From Cliona cf. orientalis (lineage: Eukaryota > Porifera > Demospongiae > Clionaida > Clionaidae): DNA of 64,000 nt. The notes beneath the pieces are model-generated. The model searched no databases, was not told the origin of the DNA, and was given only the letters and a program-made list of their open reading frames with translations. The stretch is taken from contig OZ005691.1 in the NCBI GenBank assembly GCA_963930775.1, positions 5,949,000-6,012,999 on the forward strand. The letters run 5' to 3'. Below are positions 1-29,900 of this stretch, one piece after another (within the stretch, counting starts at the first letter, position 1; each line of letters starts with the position of its first letter). Made by a program: the position numbers and the translations under genes.

Positions 1-209
1 GAGCAGAAGGCCAAAAAATCCTATTATTCCTAATTTGCATGCATATCATGCTAATGAAGCAAAATTGATGCTCGAAAATCCTACTTAGTCTATTAGGATA
101 AAAGCCTAATCGGCAGCACTGCATGAGTAAATGAGCTAGTTTGATTAATTTATTGGTGGTATTATACTTGAAATAATATTATCGACGGAGCCACTATAAT
201 AATCTCTAT

Positions 210-782
210 AGTGCAACCAAGCAAGAGAGAAAAAATTCCAAAATTTTAGGCTAAGAATTGCACAGATATGCCTACTTGTTACCAGAATATGGTCACTACA
301 ACTGTACTGCATGTTTTCATAAAACTTCAGAAAAAATGATATTTCATGATTGGTAAGAAATTAAGACTTCACATTTGAGACTTAGCAACTTCAATACAAC
401 TGCTATCAGTCCACCAAAGTGGAGATGCTTACCGCCAATCAATTACTAATAGGAAAAAAGTTGCCTAACATAATATTTGACCCTCCGAATGGGGTTTATG
501 GGCAATACAATGCGTTGCAGAGCCTTCATACTTATGTACAAAAAAAACAATTATTTATGTGGATGTGCATCTATGGATAGAGTGTACACCCTCACCAGAA
601 AACCATACTCTTTAAATTTACTTCACATATTTTGGATAAAAGTGTTATCCTCTGAAGCCATAAATTACATATAATATCCCATAATTTTAATCCCATAGAG
701 AGTTTGTATCAAACAAGTTGGGTATCAAATTTCAACCTCTAATCTTGATTTTAAAAGTTTTGCTCTCTCGCTTGGTTGCACT
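210..782. repeat. Inverted-repeat element, probable MITE
   Basis: The ends are inverted copies: AGTGCAACCAAGCAAGAGAG at 210 and its near complement (ending GGTTGCACT) at 757-782. The interior has no convincing coding potential. Related sequence recurs at about 29670-29900, where the same terminus and the neighbouring motif around the words 'cgacggagccact' appear in the other orientation. The rest of 1-1190 holds nothing else I can assign. Confidence 0.55.
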
Positions 783-1189
783 GTTTATCAGTCTTAGGCC
801 AGAGCTAAAAGCCAACACCTAAGATACTCTAGTAAGGATCGAGGCTATAGGACTAAGTTTATTCAGTCCAACTGTGTTATTACCAGTATGTGTTTCATTG
901 ATCTGGATGATGTGCCCATTTTCACGGTTTTGCATGTTAATAATTATCACTCTATGTCCACCAACACTATCATAGAGTCGGTAGACTCTATAAGTAGGGA
1001 TGGCCCGGATATGCCATACATGTAATACATTACAAATACCCAAATATCTCAAAATAGGTAATTTTGTGAAATTTCTAAGTATAAAAATCAGAATCTCCAG
1101 CAAATTATGCATCTAATAAGACCAAGATCATTCATCAAAACAATTGTACACGTCAGAACCAGATGTTCAAAAAATAGGCCATTTGTCAA

Positions 1190-1222
1190 TCTTTCTTCTT
1201 TCTTTCTTTCTTTCTTTCTCAT
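1190..1222. repeat. (TTTC)n microsatellite
   Basis: A short run of TTTC units lies just left of the TTAA element. Confidence 0.85.
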
Positions 1223-1263
1223 TTCCAGGGCTACCTCAAGACTGTCTGGACCACTCACCTTAA

Positions 1264-2270
1264 GGTACCATTAAATTGCGTGGGCGTGAGGTGGGGGATA
1301 TGACACCTAAACCACATCAAAGTCATTAGTGAGGTGCATGTTGTGTAACCACGCCCTTTTAATTGCACAGGTCTCAGGGGTGTGGCTGCTAGAGCCGGAA
1401 GTGTTCATTTAATATCCTCCATGGACCGGAAGCCGAGCCGGAAGGGAGGGGCCAGGCCACGCCCAAAACAGCCCCACCCTGTTCCCCAAGGACCACCATT
1501 CTCAATCAAGTGCCTACTAACCACCGGATGTCCACCGGAAGCCCACAATCAATCCCAATTAAAACACACAGCTTCCTCAAGGCCAAAACACACACAAACA
1601 CTTGGAGGCCGTTCTGCCACACCGCCCACGCAAGAGCTCACCTCATTTCCTGTGTGGGCGGAGTAACAACACGTCATCGCAACCACATCCGCTTCAAACC
1701 ATCGTCAGCTTCCGTCCAGCCGTACAGGCCCCTCGATCGCACCGCCGTACAGTGCCTCATTAACAGACATGGCCTCACCTTTGACCTCCTGCCACGCCCC
1801 CAAAGCCTCCTCGCGGGGTTCAAAGGTCACCACCGCTTCCGGGACACGCCCACCTATCGCCGAGGCCAAGTCCCAGGCGCCGATGTCCAAGCACTGGCCC
1901 GTGAAGCCACGCCCAATCGGAAGCAATAAAACCTGCATTAACGCACACGCACACACTCCACACAGTGCCAGGAACACGCCCACATGCTTAATTAGGCCTA
2001 ATAAGCTTTTTTTTTTTTTTTTTTAAGTCGTTGCGGTTAATAGTTAAGAAAGAATGCTTTGATCTTGCTTTGATGTGGGCAATTACCGGCCTTTTCTTCA
2101 GGGGCCACTTCCGGTCGCTAATTACACGCGCATAATCATCCCTGGCCGATTCTGGACACGCCCACCTTCGACCAAAAGCACTCGTATGGCCTCTTCGGCC
2201 ACGCCCCTTCACGATTCGCTAATTGAATTAGCCATTCCTGACGCTCACGCCCACGCCATTAAATGGTACC
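1264..2270. mobile_element. TTAA-flanked MITE, copy 1
   Basis: The ends are terminal inverted repeats starting GGTACCATTAAATTGCGTGG on the left, with the near complement on the right. TTAA flanks both sides (1260-1263 and 2271-2274). A nearly identical copy lies at 52073-53506 and a third begins at 63898. The interior contains a poly-T run (about 2008-2024) and no recognisable protein. TTAA targets are typical of piggyBac-like and Kolobok elements; this is a non-autonomous member of an unassigned TTAA family. Confidence 0.85.
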
Positions 2271-2289
2271 TTAATTAATTTTTATATAA

Positions 2290-2720
2290 ATCCACTCTAT
2301 TTTGTAGCGCGCAGTGCAGTGGCACGCTAGTTTGGCGTTATCTTGACAGTTACGTAATAGTGGGTGTGTACGGCGCACTATCGAATGGGTGTGTCTGATA
2401 CGCCATTTTTATGATATAATGCGCATGCTCGGAATATGTTGCTATGGTGAAGTCATGTGACAGCGCCTGGCCCTAGGCGCCCAGATGCACGATCGATGAT
2501 TCGATTACTAAAGCGCGTGCAACGGCGCGCTGGACCGCTCATTGTTCAAGGCTCGAGGAACGGTAAGGCGCTAGGCATAAGCGAGCTGCTCGCTAGTGCT
2601 ACGCTGGATCCAGTGGATCGATCATAGACGCCGGTCTGATACGAAGGCGCAACCGGGCTCGACTCTGAGCAACGGTAAACGTACAGATCATAAAAATATG
2701 CCGGGTAGCTAGCTGCTGCC
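2290..2720. other. CpG-rich segment, no gene recognised
   Basis: This stretch is visibly richer in CG dinucleotides (many GCGC words) than the AT-rich surroundings. It could be a promoter or untranslated exon of a gene I cannot see, or part of an old element. No ORF, RNA or repeat match was recognised. The following 2720-2940 is featureless. Confidence 0.25.
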
Positions 2721-2948
2721 AACAGTAAAACTTAGAACTTGGTTTTCTCCCTAAGCGGAAAAGTATCATCGCTACTTGAGCTGCCTAAAGCAGCCTTCTT
2801 TGTCATCCTATTCATCATAATAATATTATCAGTTATGAGGGGCATGGGATTTTGCGCCGCACCTCCCATCTTCCCGGCACTTAATTAATCAGAAGTTGTG
2901 AGCACACCATTGATAAATTACACTAAGTGCAATAAAAAAGAACAGAAA

Positions 2949-3324
2949 CAAGTATAAAAACAATTGAATAAAATTGAAGAATGAAGTAGGGATGGCAGGA
3001 TCAAAAAGTACACAAACAAGAGATCATAGTAATCGCATCTACTATACATCCCTACGCTTGCTTTTTGAGGGGTGCAATAGTAATGCGATTGAATCAAACT
3101 AATAAACCCGAACCATCGTGACAACTAGGGAACAATCTGTACGAATGTCTCCCACATACTGCACTCAATAAACACGTCAACCATCATGTGCATGCACAAT
3201 AGTCAAGAAAAGCAAGCGTAGGGATGTATAGTAGATGCGATTACTATGATCTCTTGTTTGTGTACTTTTTGATCCTGCCATCCCTACTTCATTCTTCAAT
3301 TTTATTCAATTGTTTTTATACTTG
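2949..3324. repeat. Long inverted repeat (hairpin) with ~115-bp arms
   Basis: Sequence 2949-3065 returns as its essentially perfect reverse complement at about 3207-3324, separated by roughly 140 bp. Identity of the arms looks close to complete, so the duplication is young or kept by conversion. There is no coding sequence. A transcript would fold into a long double-stranded stem. Confidence 0.9.
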
Positions 3325-3583
3325 TGCATAATGTTATAATAATATAGCAGCTACGTACATGCACCTCATTCACGTGACATTTCAGAGTTCATGATCATAA
3401 TAATAATAGTTACTAGACACTGTTTACTATAATATATAGCTATAGGAGGTTTCTACGTGATTTAGGAGACCAAAGGGGTCTATGTAGAATCCCGAGTGAA
3501 GTGAGGGTTCTACTAAGCCCTGATGAGGTCTTCTGATCACATACTATTAGAAACCGACTACAATGCCCGTGAGCTTGACATTA

Positions 3584-4038
3584 CATAGGTGTATAGGAAC
3601 CATGGAGGCTCCAGGGGCTGGTGCCCCCCTATGTTTTCTGATAGCTAAATAGCAGTGGCGTAGGAAGCGGGGCGGCCGGGGCGGCCGTGGCCGCCCCACT
3701 TTTTGGCAAATCGAGGCCACACCCACCAATTTATTGCATGCCACTGAGCATGCTCATAGCCTCATTCAATAATCTAGCTAGCTAGACCGACGACCTTTTC
3801 CTACTCTCTACTGCAATAATTTACACTGTACCACCACCCATTGGATTGGAGGGTCTCCACTTAATCTAATTATAATTGGCTCCACCTATTGACACACCCA
3901 CAGCCTACCCACATTCAAAATGCTTCCTACGCCCCTGAATAGCTAGGTTCAATTTTATATACACTGATCATAGCTATTGCCCTTGCCTATAGATCTATAT
4001 ATAGAGCCCCTTTACCAAACCATCTTCCTACGCCTCTG
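3584..4038. mobile_element. hAT-like MITE (outer, nested pair)
   Basis: The termini resemble the CATAGGCGTAGGAACC / TTCCTACGCCTCTG type seen at 14492. It is flanked by the exact 5-bp duplication CATTA (3579-3583 and 4039-4043). Its interior matches the element at 14492-14657 in several blocks (ggctggtgcccc, cccttgcctatagat). A second element is inserted inside it. Confidence 0.75.
3653..3937. mobile_element. hAT-like MITE (inner)
   Basis: It begins CAGTGGCGTAGGAAGC and ends GCTTCCTACGCCCCTG. It is flanked by the 5-bp duplication AATAG (3648-3652 and 3938-3942), showing insertion into the older element at 3584. CAGNGGC termini are typical of hAT transposons; the 5-bp target size fits the hAT5-type group. 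Confidence 0.85.
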
Positions 4039-4043
4039 CATTA

Positions 4044-4810
4044 ATTTTTACTCACGGCTGCCTACAACAATCCTAACAATTTTTACAGAAAATTTACAGG
4101 TTTTTATATGAGATGCCATTTTACGTACAAGTTTATTTTACAAACTTATATGGGAAGTAGATACCTACTCCTGACCAATCAGATCACAGCATTTGTTACA
4201 ACTAGGATCTAAACGTAGCTAAACCAATCATGATATTGCAGAACTGAAGGTATGGCCAGACACGTGTGCACCCATAGTATCTGATAATTAAGTCAATCCC
4301 ATGCATCCTAATCTCGCTAGCCATGCCCTTTCAATCTCCAGAGAAGAGGGTCTGAATCGTCTGATGCCATCCTTGAGGTCACAGCCTGGGATGATACGAG
4401 ATTGCTTATTATAATCTTGCATAGCTACATGTCATGGCACGAGCTATAATACCGGTATAATATAATACAGCGAGACTAGATTTCATGTGTAATAAACAAC
4501 GCAATGACTAAAAGCCTGCATGGGATGGTTCATGTTATGGGTGGCACGACGCCAAAGATATTAGGTAAATAATTTGACCTATATAGTAATTGGTATTATC
4601 ATTATGGCTAGTTTGCACTATCTGAAGCCATGTAAATTTAAAAGGAGTGATGCTGCCACCTGGACCAAAAGGTCAAAAATTTAATTATTACAGCTATCAG
4701 CACCTCCATTAACCAGAGGTGAAGTTGTACACTCATGTGCCATAGAAAATTAATTCAATTTTTAAGGACTCCAGGTTGCAAATCATTACATTATTACGCT
4801 ATCAAGGTCT
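4044..4810. other. Intergenic, nothing recognised
   Basis: AT-rich sequence without ORF, tandem repeat or inverted repeat that I can support. Its right part may include 3' untranslated sequence of the minus-strand selenoprotein gene. Confidence 0.5.
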
Positions 4811-4812
4811 TA

Positions 4813-4895
4813 CAAAGTGTCAACTGCATTACAATAATCAGTTTGAAGCAATCTTACGATTAATGCTGCAAACTTCATGTGAAGTTCCCACTTTG
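4813..4895 (-). promoter_or_regulatory. SECIS element of the selenoprotein gene
   Basis: Read on the minus strand, an ATGA (4878-4875) is followed 13 nt later by an unpaired AA. The strand then returns through a matching arm to TGAT (4840-4837), giving the ATGA/TGAN quartet. Helix II is AGTTTGcAGC paired with GCTtCAAACT. The small stem AATC-gtaa-GATT could give a form-2 apex. Helix I can form from CAAAGTG (4895-4889) with CACTTTG (4819-4813). The element starts 16 nt after the stop codon and about 440 nt from the in-frame TGA, a distance SECIS elements tolerate. Confidence 0.8.
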
Positions 4896-4910
4896 CATAG
4901 AAGTAACTGT

Positions 4911-5913
4911 TTATTCGATAGCAGGTTGGTCCTTTAAGCAAGAGAACAGGTCATCAATGGGTGGCCTTTGGTAATATGTTGTCTGATGGAGAGCAAACAG
5001 AACTTTTCCGTCATTTTTCACTATGAAATCACCACCCATCATCCACAGATCGTCATCCTCATACACAAGGTCTGGAAAGTCAATCCCCTTTATCTTCTTC
5101 TCGCCATACTTGCACATTGCAATTGTGGTGAGGATCTTCAATATTCTGCGCAGTCCCAAATGCCTGTACAGTGTATGCTGAGGATCATTGTACGCAGAAA
5201 ATTGTGACGGATGTGCTTTCCTCCAGACCAGCCCATCTTCCCTTGTCCCGTTAGTTAGTATAACAACCTTGCACCCAAGCCGTTCAAATTCCGACAAAGA
5301 ATTCCACACAGCTTGGATGTGGTTGTTGCACGGAGGTCAGGCATAGTGGCGCTGGAGAAGAAATAGGGTGTAAGCTGACTCGGAGTACAGGCTGCTGATT
5401 GTTGTCTTTTCACCGGTGTCGATGTTGACGACTTCAGCATCCCCGGGAAAAGTGGATCCAACTATGGTCTTATCAGCCGAGACAATCTGTGCAAAGTACA
5501 TACATCCTTAAAATTATGATAAATCTGCACAGTATGGCGACCTAACTGACCTTATCTTCTTCCTTCTGCACATCAGCATCAGCTTGGGCTGTCAACTCAT
5601 TGTACTTTGATTCAATTGTACGCAGCTCTTCCACGCACTTCAGCACCTCTTCGTCGTCACCAAAGCTACTCCATAGTTGCTCCATTTCGCTTCTGGTGCT
5701 TACTCCAGTTTCCTCGAGCCATTTCCAGTATCCAGTCCACGTAGGTTCGACAATTTGGCGAATTCCCTTCGCGTCGGTCTGATCAGGTATTATAAAGGAA
5801 AACTGGACCCCTCCTATCTGAGTAAACTCCTTTCTTCCCGCCTCCACCACCCTGGTTAACGTGGCTACTAGCTTCTTAGTAGCACTGATGAACTTCTCCC
5901 TGTCTGACTCCAT
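4911..5913 (-). CDS. AhpC/TSA-like (peroxiredoxin-like) selenoprotein, two exons
   Basis: Exon 1 is 5913-5551 and exon 2 is 5486-4911. They join in phase 0 across a 64-bp intron, giving 312 residues if the in-frame TGA at 5339-5337 is selenocysteine (U171). The second exon has the thioredoxin-fold pattern of AhpC/TSA/PRXL2-type proteins. A beta strand ends in RHYA-U-PPC, so U171 and C174 form a UxxC redox motif in the usual peroxidatic position. It is followed by ERLGCKVVILTNG, LYRHLGL and GGDFIVKNDGKVLF. A SECIS lies directly downstream. The N-terminal 121 residues (helical, acidic end) are not recognised. The start at 5913 has a good Kozak context; an upstream in-frame ATG at 5958 overlaps the promoter's NRF-1-like site and is less likely. 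The role is probably thiol-peroxide redox, by family only. Without Sec readthrough the product would stop after 170 residues, before the conserved half. Confidence 0.8.
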
Positions 5914-6180
5914 GACTCGATGAGCAACTAATAATTTATTTTGAGCGCATATGCGCATGCGCTTAAGGGTACCGCGGACCGGGTGTGGCGCGCGCGGCGC
6001 GGCGCAGTGCGCGAGCGCAGCCTAGCCGGCCGGCTGGTTTGCAATATAATAGGATGATGTCATAACTAGACTCACGGGGCCGGGGCCGGGGTCACAGTTT
6101 GAACGGCGAGAAGAGAGAAGCAGGCTAACCGTATTTTTTGTCCTTGTATGTGATTCACTCTCAGCTCGATGACCTCCAAT
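5914..6180. promoter_or_regulatory. Bidirectional CpG-rich promoter
   Basis: About 270 bp separate the divergent start codons of the selenoprotein (minus) and Atg8 (plus). The block is the most CG-rich sequence locally (ggcgcgcgcggcgcggcg at about 5986-6003). It contains the palindrome GCGCATGCGC at 5953-5962, the NRF-1 core site typical of animal housekeeping promoters. No TATA box is obvious. Shared control of a redox gene and an autophagy gene is inferred. Confidence 0.7.
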
Positions 6181-7946
6181 ATGAAGTGGCAGTACAAAGA
6201 AGAAAAACCATTCGGTACGTTCTGGCCGTTAATCGTAGCTATCAAATAGTTTCTCTGTGCCTGGTGTGGTCCTCTGTCCATCCAGCCAGCTGTCCAAAAA
6301 GCCTTTACGTAGAGCATAGTAGGTCCCTGTGGTATGAAAGGAAGTTAGTACGGCATTAGTAATAAATTGCATGCTCACAAGTTGAGCACAGGTGAATTAA
6401 ATTTATAATTTTATGTACATGTAGATGTCAGATCTGCTGAATCATCAAAGATCAGAGAAAAGCACCCTGACAGAGTTCCTGTAAGTGACTGACACCAGTT
6501 GGTGCTTATAAACAAAGATCTGAATGTGGTTCATAGATGTGGAAGGCAGTGGTGCCTGGGTATAAACTACTGTAAAGCCACAACGACACTATAGTTTTAT
6601 ATGACTAGTTCAAAGTGATCCTCTGCGCAATGTTTATCGTTTATAATTTACGCATAACAGTTTCTAATCTATAGGCACTGAACTCTAATTTGAGCCTGCA
6701 GCTACACTATGCTATTCTATTCTGATCTGTTTAGTTGCACTAATTGCACTCGTGCATTGGATTATTGCATCATACATGAAGTGGCACATGTGGGGGGAGT
6801 GGAGGGACTCTTATCCTTGCTGTTGTTACCATCACCCATACATTAGCCTCATCCCCAGGCCACTCCCAATGCTTCAGTGTGTATACTGATGAAGTAGGAT
6901 AGCCTTGTTCACTGAAAGAATTAGGAGTGGCTTACGTACACGTAAGAAACTCACCACCCTCGTTTATAGACTACATAAGGAAGGGATTTCATGCAGCAAG
7001 GTTCTGAGCCTAGAGTTCGGTTTAATTTATGGAAGACATGCTGTATGTCTACCTTCTTCAGGTGATAGTGGAGAAGGTTCAGGGAGCACGCATTGCTGAC
7101 CTCGACAGGAAGAAGTACCTCGTACCTGGAGATTTAACAGGTGAGCGATGCGACTCGGTTCTTGTTTCTTAGCTAGTCTGTAGTATGATAATATTATAGT
7201 GATGTTCACTGTACATGTACATGTACATATACATAATACATGTAACTAGTAAGCACGTGAATGCATTAAACTTGTGTAGTACATTAGCAGTCACTAATTA
7301 CTGAACCATTTCTCTCTCTCTCCCTCTCTCTCTCTTCCCCCCTCCCTTCCTATAGTTGCACAGTTCATGCATGTACTGCGTCAGAGAATACAACTCGGAG
7401 CCACAGAGACTATCTATCTCATGGTCAATGGAGTAACCCCAGCAACAAGGTACGTACATGTAGTTTGATGTGCTTATCGTAGTTAGAACGTACACACAAG
7501 TTACAAGCATGCACAAGCATCCATACTTGTGCATGCTTGTGCATGTACACTAGTGTGCATACTCATGCAGTGAATATGGCTTGAGAGAGAGAGAGAAGAG
7601 AGAGAGAGAGAGGGAGAGGGATTCCTTATCATGTGGTTAGCAGCGTGAGAGGGACCACTGTACATACAACTGTACATGTACCTCTTATGTGAGAGCTAGC
7701 ATCATGTCATGTGGTGAAGTGATATCACTAGTCACCTTTCATGACTCAGCAGTTTACATAGGTATTCATGGAAATACCAAATGAAGTCAAACTCATTATG
7801 TCAGTAGGGTTTAGTACACGAACATTATGTATGCATTGACTATTACCATTATTCACAGCTCGAGTATGTCCAGTATCTACCAGCAGCATAAGGATGAAGA
7901 TGGGTTCGTCTACATGGCTTACAGTGGAGAGAACCACATGGGCTAA
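6181..7946 (+). CDS. Atg8-family ubiquitin-like protein, GABARAPL2/GATE-16 type, five exons
   Basis: Exons are 6181-6214, 6425-6480, 7062-7140, 7356-7449 and 7859-7946, all with GT/AG borders and consistent phases, giving 116 residues. Family landmarks are the start [23 protein letters not shown] (residues 22-36), [18 protein letters not shown], the QRIQL strand, and the end [17 protein letters not shown]. Residue choice (MKW start, RIQL, AYSGEN) points to the GABARAPL2 branch. Atg8 is conjugated through its C-terminal glycine to phosphatidylethanolamine on autophagosome membranes, by Atg7, Atg3 and Atg12-Atg5. Here the stop codon follows that glycine (G116) directly, so no Atg4 cleavage is needed to expose it. 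Animal homologues usually carry at least one more residue. The 3' UTR probably runs into about 8000-8250; 7947-8511 holds no other gene. Confidence 0.93.
7303..7340. repeat. (CT)n tract at Atg8 intron 3 acceptor
   Basis: A CT-rich simple repeat ends close to the exon 4 acceptor (AG at 7354-7355) and serves as its pyrimidine tract. A GA-rich run of similar kind lies at about 7582-7619 in the next intron. Confidence 0.7.
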
Positions 7947-8511
7947 CAGCTATAATATTATTATACAACACTTACACGCTTTATCATGATACAGTACAGG
8001 ATATGATAATTATATAACTGTTAACAGTGTTTCACTTTTTATTGTAATTGTATGCTGAGGGTTCCTTCTATCAGGACCCTGACAGTACACGACTATGTGT
8101 GTGTGTGTGTGTGTTGTATTTACTATTATGTATGCCATTGTGTGAACCCTATTATTACATATGTATGCTCATGATGCTGTACAGCTGTTGTGTTGTTCTT
8201 GTGCTGCATCCCTGCCATTGTATTTTCCTTCACATCACTATAGAATTTTAATACTCCTGTGTTGTACTAACTATTGATGCATGTGATAATGTCCCACTGT
8301 GTGTTTGAAATTGAAACTGCGCACACATATGGAACAAAAACAAGCTTAAGAGGCTAGCCAGCTCCTTCCACACTACACCTCCTGATAATTGTGGCTGCCA
8401 TAGTTGGGATCACATCACCTGTATTGTGCTATTACTATGTGATTTGTTCCAATTAAGCGAATCAAGTAATTTCGAAGTCGAGAGCTCTCTAGCTAGAATT
8501 CATTATCCAGC

Positions 8512-27821
<19,310 letters not shown>

Positions 27822-28019
27822 CAATTGAATGGACCTGCATGCATCTCATAGGTATATACATGTACTATATTATTTGTTTAGTCTCCAATTCATTATGCAA
27901 CATTAGGGTAATAAATACTTATTTTGTGTCACTAACTTTTATTCATAATAGATCTATCTAATAATAATATTATTATAAACACTTGACCATAATAGTAATT
28001 ATTATTATGAAAAACTTGA

Positions 28020-28430
28020 CCACGTGCCCAGTAGCTGACATAATGACAAACTCGACAGCGCCATACAGCTTAATTCTGAATATCGGGTTGGTCGCGGCAT
28101 GGCGCACAGCGTGCGTAAGACTAGCTTTATTTATCCACAGGATTATGTCAGCCAAGAGAACATGTGAAGTTCGGCCGGCAGTACTTGTCAGAGAAAGTAG
28201 CACTCAGCTTAATTGTATTCGCTGGATACATGCGTCAGATACTCTACATATAATAATAATTATTATTACATGTAGCTATACCGATTTTCAAGTCTCAGAA
28301 AGGCTTCATGGAGGCCCTGCATTTTCTGGCAATTACCTAATAGATTACACCATAGTTTTCATTACACTATAATTACCTCATAACCACAGAAAGTAAATTG
28401 CTACTGGGCGTGCAATGAAAAGACTACATC
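28020..28430 (-). repeat. Inverted copy of the ~500-bp repeat
   Basis: Reading the minus strand gives the same order of blocks as 15920-16400 ('gtaatctat', 'acttcacatgttctcttggctgacataatcctgtgg'). It lies just past the end of the NERD1-like gene. Confidence 0.7.
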
Positions 28431-28549
28431 CCGAGTCCCTCAAGAAAAGTATTCACTGCGCCTATTACATCAACAAACTGCGCATGCTCTGTATATACAC
28501 ATAATATGGGGGCGTGTGGCTTGAGCCGGTAGATCTTGACCCAGTATCA

Positions 28550-28862
28550 CAGTATATTTGGTACCCCCATTCCATATAGCTATCCTAGGATATTATGCAC
28601 CCTCCTGGGATATTTGGTACCCCTTTACGAGCTAGGAATTCTGGTACCCCCTACCAAATATCTTAAGAATTTTGGCACCCCCATACCAATAATTTACTAG
28701 GAAGTTTGGTACTCCAGGCCCTATTATCCTATATCCTAGAAATTTTGATCCCCCCACACCAAATTTCCTAGGAACTCTGGTGCCCCCTACCAAATATCCT
28801 AGAGATTTTGACATCCCACACCAAACTTTAATATCCTAGGAACTTTGGTATCCTACCAGAAA
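28550..28862. repeat. Minisatellite of ~45-50-bp units
   Basis: About seven diverged units follow the pattern 'atatcctaggaactttggta' plus 'ccccctaccaa'. Units alternate slightly in length and sequence. Confidence 0.8.
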
Positions 28863-28983
28863 TTTCTACTCAAAGTACATGTGCTGGGGTATAAAAATAA
28901 CAAATTAGAACTATAAACGAATAACAAGTAGCTACTATTGTTATATATTATATGAAATGTTACTTTTGTAAGAATTGTAGTAT

Positions 28984-29437
28984 ACCGTAGGATTGGTATG
29001 TTATGTGAGGTTAACTTTATGCGATTTTCTGCTTAAAAGTATTGTGCGATTTTTATTTATGCGATAATACCGTGAGCCAGACTCCACTCTCGAGGGTGGA
29101 TCTGGGCATGAGACTACCTGCTCTAGTAGAGGAAAGAGCTATCAGCACTTATAGGTGATTAACGCTGAAAATACTCACCAGTAGTCTGTAAATATCGGCA
29201 GCGTACTTCTCTCTGGCTCTTTCCAGACTCAAACTGTTGTATCGTTCGGCCAAACAGACTGAACGCTTATTAGCAGATCGATCGCGTGTGCAATATGACC
29301 CACATGTACGTGGTGCACGCCTCAGCCGGCCGCCCTATTGCGCAATGTATGTAATGCGCATATTTATTTTGCGATTTTTTTAATTGTGCGATTCGATAAA
29401 ATTTGCATAATCGCATAACTAAAAATACCAATCCACC
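28984..29437. mobile_element. MITE with GTAGGATTGGTAT termini
   Basis: GTAGGATTGGTATGTTATG at the left and CATAACTAAAAATACCAATC at the right are inverted copies. Both are followed inward by 'tgcgat' words. Positions 29440-29670 hold nothing recognised. Confidence 0.55.
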
Positions 29438-29669
29438 CTGTGGTACCAATGTTCTGGGACGATTGCCACTCCAACCATAAGTCACATTGTTTGCATTCAA
29501 TCATTTTATCTCAATTACTATGTCTCGGGCATGAGACAGGTGCAATAATATTATAGTTCAATCTTCCGATAAGGGAAATGTCAGATCTGTACCCATGCAG
29601 CAATTCACTTCTTTGGGAAAGGTGAAAATCTTCTCTCCTTCAGACTGGTAGCTGCAGGTGCAATTCTTA

Positions 29670-29900
29670 GCCTAAAAGAGAAAAGTTTTCTCTCTTGCTT
29701 GGTTGCACTGCATGTATAATATTATTATAATTCCTCTTTCTACCTAGCTATTATGTATGCAATGGATGGATTGCATGGATGAGGCTGCATTATTAATTTA
29801 TCAACAAGTGGGATATATAACTTCTTATAGGTGGTTGAGAGACTATAGTGGCTCCGTCGATATTTCAAGTATAATAGCACCAGTCAGTCAATCAATCAAA
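29670..29900. repeat. Fragment of the element seen at 210-782
   Basis: It carries 'tctctcttgcttggttgcact' and, further right, 'agtggctccgtcgatatttcaagtataata', which is the reverse of the sequence just left of 210. Partial copy. Confidence 0.5.

Noticed and set aside
1382..2278. Several overlapping ORFs of 70-140 codons
   Set aside because: They lie inside the TTAA MITE, occur in both strands and are repeated unchanged in copy 2 at 52191-53634, so they reflect a recent duplication of non-coding GC-rich sequence.
2290..2720. CpG-rich segment as a promoter of an unseen gene
   Set aside because: No exon follows within reach on either strand, so only the composition is reported.
5255..5461. Separate minus-strand ORF overlapping the selenoprotein exon
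   Set aside because: It is a different frame from the conserved AhpC/TSA reading; the conserved frame continues through the TGA.
28550..28862. CRISPR-like spaced repeats
   Set aside because: The units are contiguous, diverged tandem repeats without unique spacers, in eukaryotic context.
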